NCBI GenBank assembly: GCA_963696675.1
Contig: CAVOLM010000044.1
Coordinates: forward strand, 1 to 64,000
DNA from: DATBVX01 sp963696675
GTDB lineage: Bacteria; Pseudomonadota; Gammaproteobacteria; Steroidobacterales; Steroidobacteraceae
Length of the DNA: 64,000 nucleotides
Reading direction: 5' to 3'
The position numbers were made by a program, and so were the translations under genes. Below, piece after piece: positions 54,924 through 64,000 of this stretch (the first letter of the stretch is position 1; every line of letters starts with the position of its first letter). The notes under the pieces are model-generated. The model saw only the letters and a program-made list of their open reading frames with translations. It did not search any database and was not told the origin of the DNA.

Positions 54924-55902
54924 CGAGACGTCGATGGCTGCTCGGCGCCGGCGCCGCCATCGCCACAATCAGAGCCTCCTCGGCTGCCAGCCGCGACTCG
55001 ATCCTGACTGCGGCTGACGTTCACGTCGCCGGTTACCCCACGGTCGAGGCGATGCGCTGGATGGGCGAGACGATCGCGAGGGAAAGTGGCGGCCGCCTCG
55101 ACCTGCACGTGTACCACTCCGGCCAGCTCGGCCGCGAGAACGACACCATCGACCTCGCGCGTTTTGGCGTCCTCGACATCACGCGCGTGAACATGGCGGC
55201 GCTCAACAATGCGTTCCCCGCGACGCGCGTCCTGTCGGCGCCGTACGTCTTCGACTCGACCGCTCACATGCGCCGGGCGCTCGATGGGCCGGTGGGGCGG
55301 GAGATCCTGCGCCGTTTCGAGACGCGGGATCTCATCGGCCTCGCCTTCTACGACTCGGGGGCGCGCTGCTTCTACAACGTCCAGCGCCCGGTGCACGAAC
55401 CTGCCGACCTGCACGGCCTGAAGCTCCGGGTTCCCCCCTCTGACATCTTCATCGCCCTCGGCCGCGCGCTCGGGGTCAACCCGACGCCGCTTTCGTACGG
55501 GGAGATTTATTCCGCGCTCCAGACCCACCTGATCGATGGGGCGGAGAACAACTGGATCACGTTCGACACCAGCCGCCATTTCGAGGTCGCGCGCTTCTGG
55601 TCCCAATCCGAACATTCCTACTCGCCGGAAGCGTTGTTGATGTGCAGAAGCCGTTTCGACGCGCTTTCCGCCTGCGGACCAGGCGTTGGTGCGCGCCGCC
55701 GCAACCCAGTCCGTCACGTACATGCGCGAGCTTTGGGACCAGGCGGAAGAGGCCTCCAGGGCGAAGGTGCATCGCGGCCGGCGTGCATGTGAACGAGGTG
55801 GATCGCGCCGCATTTCACAAGGCGACGGCGCATGTTCTCGAGGCCTACCTGCAGGACCCGGAGCTCGACGAGCTGTACCGGGGCATTCGTTCAGCCGCAT
55901 GA
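54917..55902 (+). CDS. dctP: TRAP transporter substrate-binding protein DctP (about two frameshifts)
   Basis: A likely Tat-type signal (LTRRRWLLGAGAAIATIRAS) from GTG 54917 is followed by DctP motifs: YPTVEAMRWMGETIARESGG, LDLHVYHSGQLGRENDTIDL, LARFGVLDITRVNMAALNNA, LKLRVPPSDIFIALGRALGV, PLSYGEIYSALQTHLIDGAE and NNWITFDTSRHFEVARFWSQ. After shifts near 55675 and 55785 the end is AGVHVNEVDRAAFHKATAHV with TGA 55900-55902. The Arg in LRVP anchors the carboxylate, so a uronate or related acid is a reasonable ligand. It is coupled to dctQ by ATGA. Confidence 0.88.
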
Positions 55903-56414
55903 GCGCGGTGGAAAACCAGCCTGGCGCCGCGAGCAGCTGGGTGAGCGCCGGGTTAAGCATGCTGGCCCGGATCGCCGCTGTGATCGCTGGTGCGTCACTC
56001 GTCGGTATGGCGATCGTCGAGGGCTGGCAGGTCTATGCCCGCTATGTTCTGAACGACTCACCGAGCTGGACCGAGCCCGTGGCGCTCCTGCTCATGAGCA
56101 CGGTGATGATGGTGGGAGCGGCGCTCGGCACCCGCAGTGATGCTCACTTCGGCTTCTTCATCGCGGTCGAGCACACCCCGGTCCGCCTGCGCCGCGTCCT
56201 GCTTGCCATTGCGCGGCTCATCGCAGCGGCCATCGGACTGATGCTTTCCGCGTGGGGCGGCCGGCTGCTCGTGGATGGCTGGAGTGTCCCGATGGCGGGT
56301 GCGCCGTTGCCGCAGGGAATAGTTTTCCTGCCGTTCTGCATCGGCGGCGTGCTGATCGTCGTGTTCGCGATCGAACGGCTGATCACCTCCCCAGCGTCGC
56401 GGACCGGAGCCTGA
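55899..56414 (+). CDS. dctQ: TRAP transporter small permease DctQ
   Basis: A 171-residue protein with four membrane helices (IAAVIAGASLVGMAIVEGWQ, ARYVLNDSPSWTEPVALLLM, VLLAIARLIAAAIGLMLSAW and IVFLPFCIGGVLIVVFAIER). The conserved YVLNDSPSWTEPVAL motif is typical. It scaffolds the large permease. It starts in the dctP stop and ends two bases before dctM, so the three form one operon. It is intact. Confidence 0.92.
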   Translation: MSAVENQPGAASSWVSAGLSMLARIAAVIAGASLVGMAIVEGWQVYARYVLNDSPSWTEPVALLLMSTVMMVGAALGTRSDAHFGFFIAVEHTPVRLRRVLLAIARLIAAAIGLMLSAWGGRLLVDGWSVPMAGAPLPQGIVFLPFCIGGVLIVVFAIERLITSPASRTGA

Positions 56415-56416
56415 CA

Positions 56417-57698
56417 GTGGCGACCGCAATCCTCTTTGTTGTGTTGCTGGTTCTGCTGGTGATGGGTGTGCCAGTCGCCTTCGCGCTGATCACGGCGGCG
56501 CTGGCGACGGTGCTGTACCTCGATCTGCCCGCGATCGTGATCGTACAGCAGACTGCGGCCGGCGCGAGCATCACTTCGCTGCTGGCCATCCCGCTGTTCA
56601 TTTTCGCCGGCGAGATCATGATGCGCGGCGGCATCTCGGAGCGGCTGATCTCGTTCGCGTCATCGCTGGTCGGTCACCTGCGCGGCGGTCTCGGCCAGGT
56701 GAGCGTGCTGTCGTCGCTGTTCTTCGGTGGCGTATCGGGCTCGGCGATCGCCGATGTTTCAGCAATCGGCGGCACGATGATCCCGCAGATGGTGAAGCGC
56801 GGTTTCGATCGTGACTTCGCCGTCAACGTGTCGATCTCCGCCGCGGTCGTCGCGTTGCTGGTGCCGCCATCGCACAACCTGATCCTGTATTCGGCCGCGG
56901 CGGGCGGATCGATCTCGATTGCGGACTTGTTTGCCGCCGGCATCATGCCGGCGCTGCTGCTCACCGCGGTGCTGATGGTGACCGGCTGGGTAATCGCGAG
57001 CCGGCGCGACTACGCCGTGGAGCCATTTCCCGGCTTCAAGGCTGTACTGGCGCCGTTTCGTTGCAGCGCTCCCCGGATTGCTGCTGGTCGCGCTCATCTT
57101 TATCGGCATCCGCGCCGGAATCTTCACGGCCATCGAGAGCGCATCGATCGCCGTGATCTATGCCGTGCTGGTCGCAGGGCTCGTGTACCGGAACCTTTCG
57201 TGGCGGAACTTCCTCGAGACCTGTTCCGGTGCGATCCGCACGACGGGGCTCATTCTCTTCGTCATCGGCGCAGCGGCATCATTCGGCTGGCTACTCGCGT
57301 ACCTGCAGGTGCCCGCCGCCGCGGTCGAGTTTCTGTCTGGCTTCTCGCAGAACAAGAATCTCATCCTGCTGGTGATGGTGCTGACACTGCTCGCGCTCGG
57401 CACCTTCATGGATCTCGCGCCCCTCATCATCATCTGCACGCCGATCTTCCTGCCGATCGCCAAGGCGATTGGCGTCGATCCGGTGCACTTCGGTGTGATC
57501 TTGATTCTCAAGGGCGGCATCGGCCTGATCACACCGCCCGTCGGCTCAGTGCTGTTCGTCGGCACCGCGATCGGGAAGATCAGCGTCACCGAAACGCTGC
57601 GCACGATCTGGCCGTTCTATCTCGCATCGCTCGCTGTTCTCTTCATCGTCACCTTCGTTCCGCCGATCTCGCTCTGGCTGCCAGCATTGCTCAAGTAG
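56417..57698 (+). CDS. dctM: TRAP transporter large permease DctM (one frameshift)
   Basis: About 426 residues with 12 helices from GTG 56417. FVVLLVLLVMGVPVAFALIT, SLLAIPLFIFAGEIMMRGGI, GGVSGSAIADVSAIGGTMIP, VSISAAVVALLVPPSHNLIL and GIGLITPPVGSVLFVGTAIG are the DctM signatures that form the Na+-coupled elevator domain. One shift near 57060 joins the halves at AVLAPFR/AALPGLLLVALIF. It completes the TRAP system with dctP and dctQ. Confidence 0.93.
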
Positions 57699-57755
57699 CC
57701 CGCTTGGCTTGTTGATTGGGGAAAGGCGGGGCAGGATGGGTGAGAGGGGAGACGC

Positions 57756-58154
57756 ATGTTCGAAACGGTCAATTGGCTGGCAGTCGCCGTCGCCGCCCTG
57801 GCGACTTTTGTCATTGGCGCACCCTGGTATTCACCAGTGCTGTTTCTCAAACGCTGGCAGCGCGAGATGGGCGTCACCGATATCAAGCCGGGCCATCCGC
57901 TGCGAGTTTTTGGTCTGGCATACCTCTTCAGCCTGATCGCCACAACCTGTCTGGCTGCGCTCCTAGGACCTGAGGCGAACGCGATCTCGGGACTCAAGAT
58001 CGGCGCGATTGTGGGCGCCTGTTTTGTTGCCACGAGCTTCGGGGTCAATTACCAGTTCGCAAATCGCAGCTTCGCTGCTCTGCTCATCGATGGCGGCTAT
58101 CACATCCTGCAGTTCGCAGCCTTCGGCCTGGTGCTTGGCGCCTGGCCCGGCTGA
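57756..58154 (+). CDS. DUF1761 membrane protein
   Basis: A 132-residue protein with four hydrophobic helices. NWLAVAVAALATFVIGAPWY at the start, VFGLAYLFSLIATTCLAALL, GLKIGAIVGACFVATSFGVN and LIDGGYHILQFAAFGLVLGA match DUF1761, a family of unknown function. GGGGAG is at 57746-57751. It lies 57 bases after dctM and heads a run of four small genes. It is intact. Confidence 0.87.
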   Translation: MFETVNWLAVAVAALATFVIGAPWYSPVLFLKRWQREMGVTDIKPGHPLRVFGLAYLFSLIATTCLAALLGPEANAISGLKIGAIVGACFVATSFGVNYQFANRSFAALLIDGGYHILQFAAFGLVLGAWPG

Positions 58155-58163
58155 GTCGACGGT

Positions 58164-58595
58164 ATGACGGCGCTGGATATCGTCGGCACGTGGCAGCTCG
58201 CCTCAGTTTCGGCCACGACAGAGGCTGGCGCTGCTGTCGCCGCTCCGTTTGGCGCCAATCCGACAGGCCTGCTCATCTACACCATTGAAGGCCGGATGTC
58301 GGCGATCATCGGCCACGGCGGGCGAAAAGCACTCTCGATTGCAGACCGCATCTCCTCACCCGCAGAAGAAAGAGCCGCTGCGTTTTCGACGTTCATCGCG
58401 TACGCCGGACGCTACACGTTTTCCGAGGGCCGGGTGACTCATCATGTGGAACTCTCGCTGGTGCCGAACTGGGCGAATACCGATGTCGTGCGCCTGGTTC
58501 GCTTCGACGGTGAGCGCATGATTCTGCGCACGCCACCAATATCGATCGGTGGAGTGAGTGAGATCGTGGACCTGGTCTGGAAGCGAGTCAGGTAG
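58164..58595 (+). CDS. Lipocalin-like domain protein
   Basis: A 143-residue beta-barrel protein. LDIVGTWQLASVSATTEAGA, GLLIYTIEGRMSAIIGHGG, IAYAGRYTFSEGRVTHHVEL and GERMILRTPPISIGG are typical of the Lipocalin_5 family (opposite start GTWxL motif). Ligand unknown. It begins nine bases after the DUF1761 gene. It is intact. Confidence 0.85.
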   Translation: MTALDIVGTWQLASVSATTEAGAAVAAPFGANPTGLLIYTIEGRMSAIIGHGGRKALSIADRISSPAEERAAAFSTFIAYAGRYTFSEGRVTHHVELSLVPNWANTDVVRLVRFDGERMILRTPPISIGGVSEIVDLVWKRVR

Positions 58596-58602
58596 CCAGA
58601 AC

Positions 58603-59076
58603 ATGATTCAGGGCGCCCGTTACGTTCACACGAATCTCATCGCGCGCGACTGGCGATCGCTGGTGAATTTCTACGCAACCGTGTTCGGTTGCGTATTCGT
58701 GCCGCCCGAACGCGATTTTTCGGGACCTGCGCTCGAAGCCGGCACTGGCGTCAAAGATTCCGACCTGCGCGGCATGCACCTGCGTCTGCCCGGTTACGGG
58801 CCTGAGGGTCCGACGTTGGAGATCTTCAGTTACTCTCGCCTCGCGACAGGTCCGACTCCCGTTGTGAATCGGGCCGGGTTCGCGCACATTGCCTTTGAGG
58901 TCGCCTCCGTACCCGACGCGCAGCAAGCAGTGCTGGCAGCTGGCGGCGGTGTAGTCGGCGCAATAGTGACACTCACCACCGCTGCCCGCCGGCGTGTCAC
59001 GTGGTGCTACGTAACCGATCCCGAAGGGAACATCATCGAGCTGCAGTCCTGGACCGATGACCAGACAGGAGCCTAG
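58603..59076 (+). CDS. VOC/glyoxalase-like protein
   Basis: A 157-residue protein. ARYVHTNLIARDWRSLVNFY, TLEIFSYSRLA, GFAHIAFEVASVPDAQQAVL and YVTDPEGNIIELQSW are the classical VOC fold with His and Glu metal positions, as in glyoxalase I and extradiol dioxygenases. Activity not predictable. It begins seven bases after the lipocalin gene. It is intact. Confidence 0.87.
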   Translation: MIQGARYVHTNLIARDWRSLVNFYATVFGCVFVPPERDFSGPALEAGTGVKDSDLRGMHLRLPGYGPEGPTLEIFSYSRLATGPTPVVNRAGFAHIAFEVASVPDAQQAVLAAGGGVVGAIVTLTTAARRRVTWCYVTDPEGNIIELQSWTDDQTGA

Positions 59077-59080
59077 TCGC

Positions 59081-59329
59081 ATGCTGCAATTGAGACCCAA
59101 CTGTGAATGTTGCGATCGTGACCTGCCGCCCGGATCTCACGAAGCGATGATCTGTTCCTTCGAGTGCACGTTCTGCCGCGCCTGCGCGGAAACGCGTTTG
59201 AGTGGCGAATGCCCCAATTGCGGCGGTGAGCTCGCGCCGCGGCCGACACGCGCCGAGCGCTTGCTTGCCAAGTACCCACCTTCATCGGAACGGGTGCACG
59301 CGAAAAATCCTTGTCCAACTGCCTCTTAG
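59081..59329 (+). CDS. DUF1272 zinc-ribbon-like protein
   Basis: An 82-residue protein with many Cys: LRPNCECCDRDLPPGSHEAM, CSFECTFCRACAETRLSGEC and PNCGGELAPRPTR. This matches DUF1272, small proteins with a RING-like zinc site. Function unknown. It starts four bases after the VOC gene and is 16 bases before the octaheme cytochrome gene. It is intact. Confidence 0.88.
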   Translation: MLQLRPNCECCDRDLPPGSHEAMICSFECTFCRACAETRLSGECPNCGGELAPRPTRAERLLAKYPPSSERVHAKNPCPTAS

Positions 59330-59345
59330 TTCCGCTTCACATCGC

Positions 59346-61644
59346 ATGAATCGTGTCGCTGTTGCAGCGCTGTCCCTTCTCGTCCTTGCGGGCTGTGAAC
59401 GCGGCCGTGAAGAGAAGAGCGCGAATGCTCCCGCACCACCGGTCGCCGCGACATTCGTGGGTGGCGAGAAATGCGCGGCCTGCCACGCCCGGGAGACCGA
59501 TCTCTGGCGACATTCACACCATGCACTCGCCATGCAGCCTGCCTCCGCGTCTACGGTCCTCGGTGATTTCGATAATGCGAGCTTCGTGAAAGATGGCGTC
59601 AAATCCAGCTTCTTCACACGCGAGGGGCACTACTACGTTCGAACCGACGGGCCCGACGGCAAGCTCGCGGACTTCGAGGTGACCTACACGTTCGGCGTGG
59701 AACCGCTGCAGCAGTACCTGATTCCGTTTCCGGACGGACGCATGCAGGCGCTCAGCATCGCCTGGGATGCGCGCGCCAAGGAGAAGGGTGGTCAGCGATG
59801 GTTCGACCTCTATCCGGGCGAGAAGATCAATCATCGCGACGTGCTGCACTGGACGCACCCGGCGCAGAACTGGAACCACCAGTGCGCCGAATGCCATTCC
59901 ACCAACCTCGAGAAGAACTACCACGCTGACACGCGCCGCTTCGACACGACGTGGAGCGATGTCAGCGTAGCGTGCGAGGCATGCCATGGCCCCGGCTCGC
60001 GGCACATCGCATGGGTGCAGAACGGCGGGGACAAGACGGCATCGGATCACGGGCTGGTGTTTCGGCTGGCCGATCACGCGAGCGGTCTCTGGTCATTCAA
60101 GGATGGAGAGCCGATAGCAAAGCGTAATAAGCCGCTTGGCTCCCACGCGGAGGTGGAGACCTGCGCTCGCTGCCATTCGCGCCGCGCGCAGCTCTGGCCC
60201 GACTATCAGTACGGCGATGTGCTCGCCCAGACCCATCGTGTCGCGCTGCTCGATGCGGACCTCTATTTCGCGGACGGCCAGATGCACGACGAGGTCTACG
60301 AATACGGCTCGTTCCTGCAGAGCCGGATGTACGCCGCAGGAGTGACTTGCTCTGATTGTCACGAGCCCCACAGCTCGCAGCTCCGCGCGGCCGGCAACGC
60401 ACTGTGCGCGCAGTGCCACCAGGCGGCACACTTCGACACGGCCGAGCATCATCACCATCCGCCGGGGAGCGCTGGAGCACAGTGCGTTGCCTGTCACATG
60501 CTCGAGCGCACGTACATGGTGGTCGACGGACGGCGGGATCATAGCTTTCGCGTGCCGCGGCCTGACTTGAGTGCAAGTCTCGGCACACCGAACACCTGCA
60601 ATGGCTGCCACGCGCGCAACGACGCGCGCTGGGCCAGCGATGTGGTCGCCAAGTGGTTCCCAAATGGAAGGCACAACTCTCCGCACTACGCTCAGGCCAT
60701 CAATGCCGGACGCGAATCCGATGTGGACGCCGAGGGACTGTTACGGCTGACGGCGGAAGATGCGGGACAACCCGCGATCGTACGCGCAACCGCACTCAAC
60801 CTGATGGCTTCATACCTCAGTGCGAAATCGGTGACGACGATCCAGGGCGCGCTGCGGGATGCAGATCCTCTCGTGAGACGCGCTGCGACCGAAAGTGCCG
60901 CGACACTTGAACCGCATAGTCGCGTTGCGTTGCTCGCCCCGCTCCTGGCAGATCCGCTTCGCACCGTGCGAATGCAGACGCTGGATGCTTTGCTGGATGT
61001 ACCCCGCACCGAGCTGCCGAAGGACGCGCAGCAGTCTTTCGACTCCGCGGTCGTAGAGCATCGTCGCATCGAGCTCGCGAACGCAGATCGTGCCGAGTCA
61101 CAGGTGAACCTGGGATCGCTCGAAGCACGGCTCGGCAATCTGCCGGCGGCACAAGAGGCCTACGCTACCGCGATCGAGCTCGAGCCATCCTTCATTCCTG
61201 CCTACGTCAACCTGGCTGATCTTTATCGGACTCAGGGGCCGCGAGGACCAGGCCGAATCAATGCTCCGACAGGGAATCACGATTCAGCCACGTGTCGCGG
61301 AGCTGCATCATGCGTTGGGACTCGCCCTCGTGCGTCAGCAGCGCTTGCCCGAAGCGGAGAAGGAACTGGCACTGGCAGCCGAGTTGCAACCGCAAAACGC
61401 CCGTTACGCGTACGTGCACGCTATTGCCTTGCATGCGCGTGGTGATGTGAAGGGCGCCCTCAAAGTACTGACGGCTGCCCAGCAGCGCCATCCCGCGAGC
61501 CGCGAGATCGTGACCGCACTCTTCCAGTACAGCATGGAGGGTGGAGATATGGATGGAGCACGACGCTGGGCGCAGCAACTTGCGGTGCTGTTCCCGGATG
61601 ACCCACAGGTCCAACAGCTGATGCAGCAGCTCGGCGGCCCGTGA
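59346..61644 (+). CDS. Octaheme c-type cytochrome lipoprotein with HEAT and TPR repeats (one frameshift)
   Basis: About 765 residues. Signal peptide MNRVAVAALSLLVLAGC (lipobox LAGC). Eight heme sites follow: CAACH, CAECH, CEACH, CARCH, CSDCH, CAQCH, CVACH and CNGCH, in the first 430 residues, in a cytochrome c554-like layout. Next come HEAT-like repeats (QGALRDADPLVRRAATESAA, LLADPLRTVRMQTLDALLDV) and TPRs (LGSLEARLGNLPAAQEAYAT, and after a shift near 61245 LHHALGLALVRQQRLPEAEK). It overlaps the sulfatase start (TGATG). Role unknown; an electron-transfer surface protein is likely. Confidence 0.87.
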
Positions 61645-63098
61645 TGCACGCCCTACTGACCGTCGCCGTGGCGGCGCTCCTTGGCATTGGATGGCTTGCG
61701 CAGGCCACGGCGGCAGAGAGTAGCGCGCAAACCACGCCGCATCCGAATGTCGTTCTCATATTGGCGGACGATCTGGGCTATGGCGATCTCGGGAGCTACG
61801 GTGCGACCGACATCCGCACCCCAAACCTCGATCGTCTCGCTCGCGAGGGCGTGCGCCTGACCGATGCCTACGCGAACGCTCCGGTGTGCACGCCGACACG
61901 TGCGGCACTCATCAGTGGGCGCTACCAGCAGCGCGCCGGCCTTGAATGGGTACTGACGATTCGGCCCGAGGATCAGGACCGGGGATTACCTGTAACCGGT
62001 ACTTCATTGCCTGCGTTCCTCGGCAAGCAGGGCTACATCACGGGCCTGAGCGGCAAGTGGCATCTCGGCCTGCGGCCAGAGTTCGGGCCGAATGCGCAGG
62101 GGTTCGACGAGTTCTTTGGCTTTCGCGCGGCGGCGCTCGATTACTACTCTCACACGCGTGGCGATGGAACGCCGGATCTGTACGAGAACACGCAGCCGGT
62201 TGAGAGCACCCGATACCTGACCGATGACATCTCACAGCGGTCGGTGAACTTCATTGACCGTCATGCGGCGAGGCCCTTCTTCCTCGAAGTTGCCTACAAC
62301 GCGCCGCATTGGCCGTTCCAGCCTCCCAATCTGCCCGCTTCCGATCGGCGGCGCCAGGGGCCGCCCCATCCCGAGGCGACGGACGATCGAAGCCTGGCGC
62401 AGATGCCGGATGATTCGCCACCTGCGACACGGGCCGAGTATGCACAGATGGTCGAACGTATGGACGCGGGTGTCGGTGCGATCCTGGAAGCTCTGGGTCG
62501 GCACGGCATCGCCCGCAATACGCTGGTCATCTTCACCAGCGACAACGGCGGCGAGTGGCTATCGCGTAACACGCCGTTCTTCCATCGCAAGGTTTCGTTA
62601 TGGGAAGGCGGCATCCGCGTTCCGCTTCTCGTGCGTTGGCCGGCGAAACTGCCCGCCGGCAAGACCTCGGAGCAACCCGCCATCACGATGGATCTGAATG
62701 CGTCGATCCTTGCTGCGAGCGGCGCGACAACTCCTCCAGGCTATTTGCCGGACGGCATCGATCTCATGCCAAGCCTGGCCGGCGAAGTGCCTGTCGTCGA
62801 GCGGACCCTCTACTGGCGCCTCATTCGCCCTGAGCGCCAGCAGAAAGCGGTGCGCGCCGGGCAGTGGAAGCTGCTAGTCGATGGCGGTCAGTATTTCCTC
62901 TTCGACCTGAAGCACGATTCCGCCGAGCGCAACGATCTCGCGGGACAGCATCCGGAGACTGTATCGCGGCTGAAGGCTCTGCTCGCGGCTTGGGAAAGGG
63001 ATGTCGACCGCGATGCTGCTGTCTCGAAACCTGGAGAACCCGGGAAGGTTCAGCGCAATACGCTGCGCACGTCCGCTGCCATTCCCAACCGGTCGTAA
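61644..63098 (+). CDS. Secreted sulfatase (formylglycine type)
   Basis: A 484-residue protein with signal peptide MHALLTVAVAALLGIGWLAQ. The core NVVLILADDLGYGDLGSYGA binds calcium through Asp-Asp, and VCTPTRAALISGRYQQRAGL contains the C-x-P-x-R motif whose Cys is converted to formylglycine. GLSGKWHLG and FTSDNGGEWLSR complete the active site. It hydrolyses sulfate esters, possibly of polysaccharides. ATG 61644 overlaps the cytochrome stop. Its end overlaps the convergent reductase by 49 bases, so the last residues are uncertain. Confidence 0.93.
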   Translation: MHALLTVAVAALLGIGWLAQATAAESSAQTTPHPNVVLILADDLGYGDLGSYGATDIRTPNLDRLAREGVRLTDAYANAPVCTPTRAALISGRYQQRAGLEWVLTIRPEDQDRGLPVTGTSLPAFLGKQGYITGLSGKWHLGLRPEFGPNAQGFDEFFGFRAAALDYYSHTRGDGTPDLYENTQPVESTRYLTDDISQRSVNFIDRHAARPFFLEVAYNAPHWPFQPPNLPASDRRRQGPPHPEATDDRSLAQMPDDSPPATRAEYAQMVERMDAGVGAILEALGRHGIARNTLVIFTSDNGGEWLSRNTPFFHRKVSLWEGGIRVPLLVRWPAKLPAGKTSEQPAITMDLNASILAASGATTPPGYLPDGIDLMPSLAGEVPVVERTLYWRLIRPERQQKAVRAGQWKLLVDGGQYFLFDLKHDSAERNDLAGQHPETVSRLKALLAAWERDVDRDAAVSKPGEPGKVQRNTLRTSAAIPNRS

Positions 63099-64000
63099 GC
63101 GCGATTGAGCGCGATGACGAAGCGCCGCGCGCTGCGCAGCTCCTCCGGGAACACTGTCTCGAGTGCCAGGAAACGCGGCACGTCGCTGGCCGCGCTGTTG
63201 CGGCAGGCGAGGCCGATGTCGAAGAGTTGTTCTGCCAGGGGGTCGATGACGCGAATCGATTTCTGCGCGCGGGTGCGGACGAAATGCATCCACGCGGCCA
63301 CCGGGGTGCACAGCCGATCGATCGGTCGGCCGACCGTCATGCTGTCGGCAATGGTGCCGAACAGGCGGAACGGCAACTTCTGCGAGCCGTCCCAGGCGAT
63401 CTGCGCGAGCGGATGGCGAATCTCCGGATTGCGGAAGCGATTGAGGATCGTATCGATGTACTGACGCAGATCGAGCCCGCGCGGCGCGACCACGCTCGGC
63501 AGGATGTCTTCCGTCATCAGCTTGCGGACAAACCCCGATAAGTTCGCGATCCTGCATCGCGTCCGACACCGTCTCGATGCCGGCGAGCGACCCGAGGTAC
63601 GCGAGCGAGGAATGCGCGCCATTGAGTAGGCGCAGCTTCGCGCGATCGTAGGCCCCGACGTCATCGGTCAAGGTCACGCCGACGGACTGCAATGCGCTGA
63701 GATCGCTGCGTTCATCCTGTTCGATCACCCACTGCACGAAATTCTCGCGCTGCACCGGCCAGCGATCCTGCACGCCGAGCGCCCGGGCCACGCGTTCACG
63801 CAAAGCGTCGTTCGTCGCGGGCGTGATGCTGTCGATCATGGTGCGGGGGAAAGCCACCTGCGCTTCGATCCAGTCGGCGAGCCCCGCCTCGGTGCGACGC
63901 GCGAACTGCACCACGGCCCGGCGCAAGCGCTGACCGTTGTCGACCATGTTGTCGCAACTCACGACCACGAACGGTTCGATGCTTCGCATCGCGTCGTTGG
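63050..64000 (-). CDS. Mannitol dehydrogenase-family reductase (fructuronate/tagaturonate reductase-like), 5' end missing
   Basis: The gene runs off the right edge. FVVVSCDNMVDNGQRLRRAV, FPRTMIDSITPATND, RENFVQWVIEQDERSDLSAL and RAKLRLLNGAHSSLAYLGSL are the family signatures, with the catalytic Lys in the last segment. After a shift near 63540 it continues VRKLMTEDILPSVVAPRGLD and AQIAWDGSQKLPFRLFGTIA to the stop at 63050-63052. UxuB/UxaB-type enzymes reduce the keto-uronates formed from glucuronate or galacturonate, which fits the pectin region. Polyol dehydrogenase activity is the alternative. Confidence 0.82.

Noticed and set aside
1..64000. CRISPR arrays, insertion sequences, prophage genes
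   Set aside because: No regularly spaced repeats, transposase or phage structural genes were found; the only integrase-like gene is XerC in its normal chromosomal context.

Overview
Two unlike pieces of DNA appear to be joined in this window. Bases 1 to about 4600 carry a pgsA 3' end, a lipoprotein with aspartate/cysteine repeats, a MepA-type murein endopeptidase followed by HEAT repeats, an Xaa-Pro peptidase and part of a PhnD-like binding protein. The repeat lipoprotein resembles proteins of Myxococcota, Bradymonadota and related lineages. From about 4600 to the end the gene content and order (dapF-DUF484-xerC-hslVU, ubiK next to comM, algZR-hemXY, ubiD beside a ferredoxin-type reductase, glnK-amtB-glnK) indicate a Gammaproteobacterium of the Xanthomonadales/Steroidobacterales/Nevskiales type. 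The join falls inside two truncated genes near 4591-4612 and is most simply an assembly chimera, although a real recombination cannot be excluded from sequence alone.

Layout of the right-hand piece. 4.6-8.3 kb: permease fragment, methyltransferase, tRNA-Arg, cytochrome c5, comM and ubiK. 8.5-11 kb: nitrogen-sensing block glnK-amtB-glnK with a good sigma-54 promoter. 11.5-16.7 kb: beta-hydroxyacid dehydrogenase, AlgZ/AlgR-like two-component pair and hemX-hemY. 16.7-20.8 kb: 2Fe-2S flavin reductase, DUF2167 protein, ubiD and a CoA-binding protein. 20.8-25.2 kb: dapF, DUF484, xerC, hslV and hslU. 25.2-37.9 kb: an accessory stretch of small enzymes and membrane proteins, including VOC, cupin, YciI, SnoaL-like, FMN reductase, CPBP protease, FAD monooxygenase, lipase-like and GFA/MAPEG proteins. 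38.0-43.6 kb: a double-length UvrA with four ATPase sites. 43.6-47.9 kb: pirin, a small Cys protein, a secreted reprolysin-like protease and a paraoxonase-like protein.

48-64 kb: a pectin/uronate utilisation region. It has a TonB-dependent receptor, two family-1 pectate lyases, a 2-keto-4-pentenoate-hydratase-like enzyme, a complete TRAP transporter (DctP, DctQ, DctM), and at the right edge a fructuronate/tagaturonate-reductase-like gene. A shared operator-like palindrome (consensus ATGACACCGGTGTCAT) lies before the receptor (two copies) and in the divergent space between the second lyase and the hydratase (one copy), which suggests one regulator for polymer cleavage, outer-membrane uptake, inner-membrane uptake and catabolism. 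A lipoprotein octaheme cytochrome with HEAT and TPR repeats, translationally coupled to a sulfatase, sits between the TRAP genes and the reductase.

Single-base frameshifts are scattered through otherwise well-conserved genes, including hslU, xerC, ubiD, uvrA and dctM, often in homopolymers. They look like uncorrected long-read errors rather than gene decay, so frameshifted genes are described here as single reconstructed genes. No CRISPR array, insertion sequence, prophage or rRNA was recognised.
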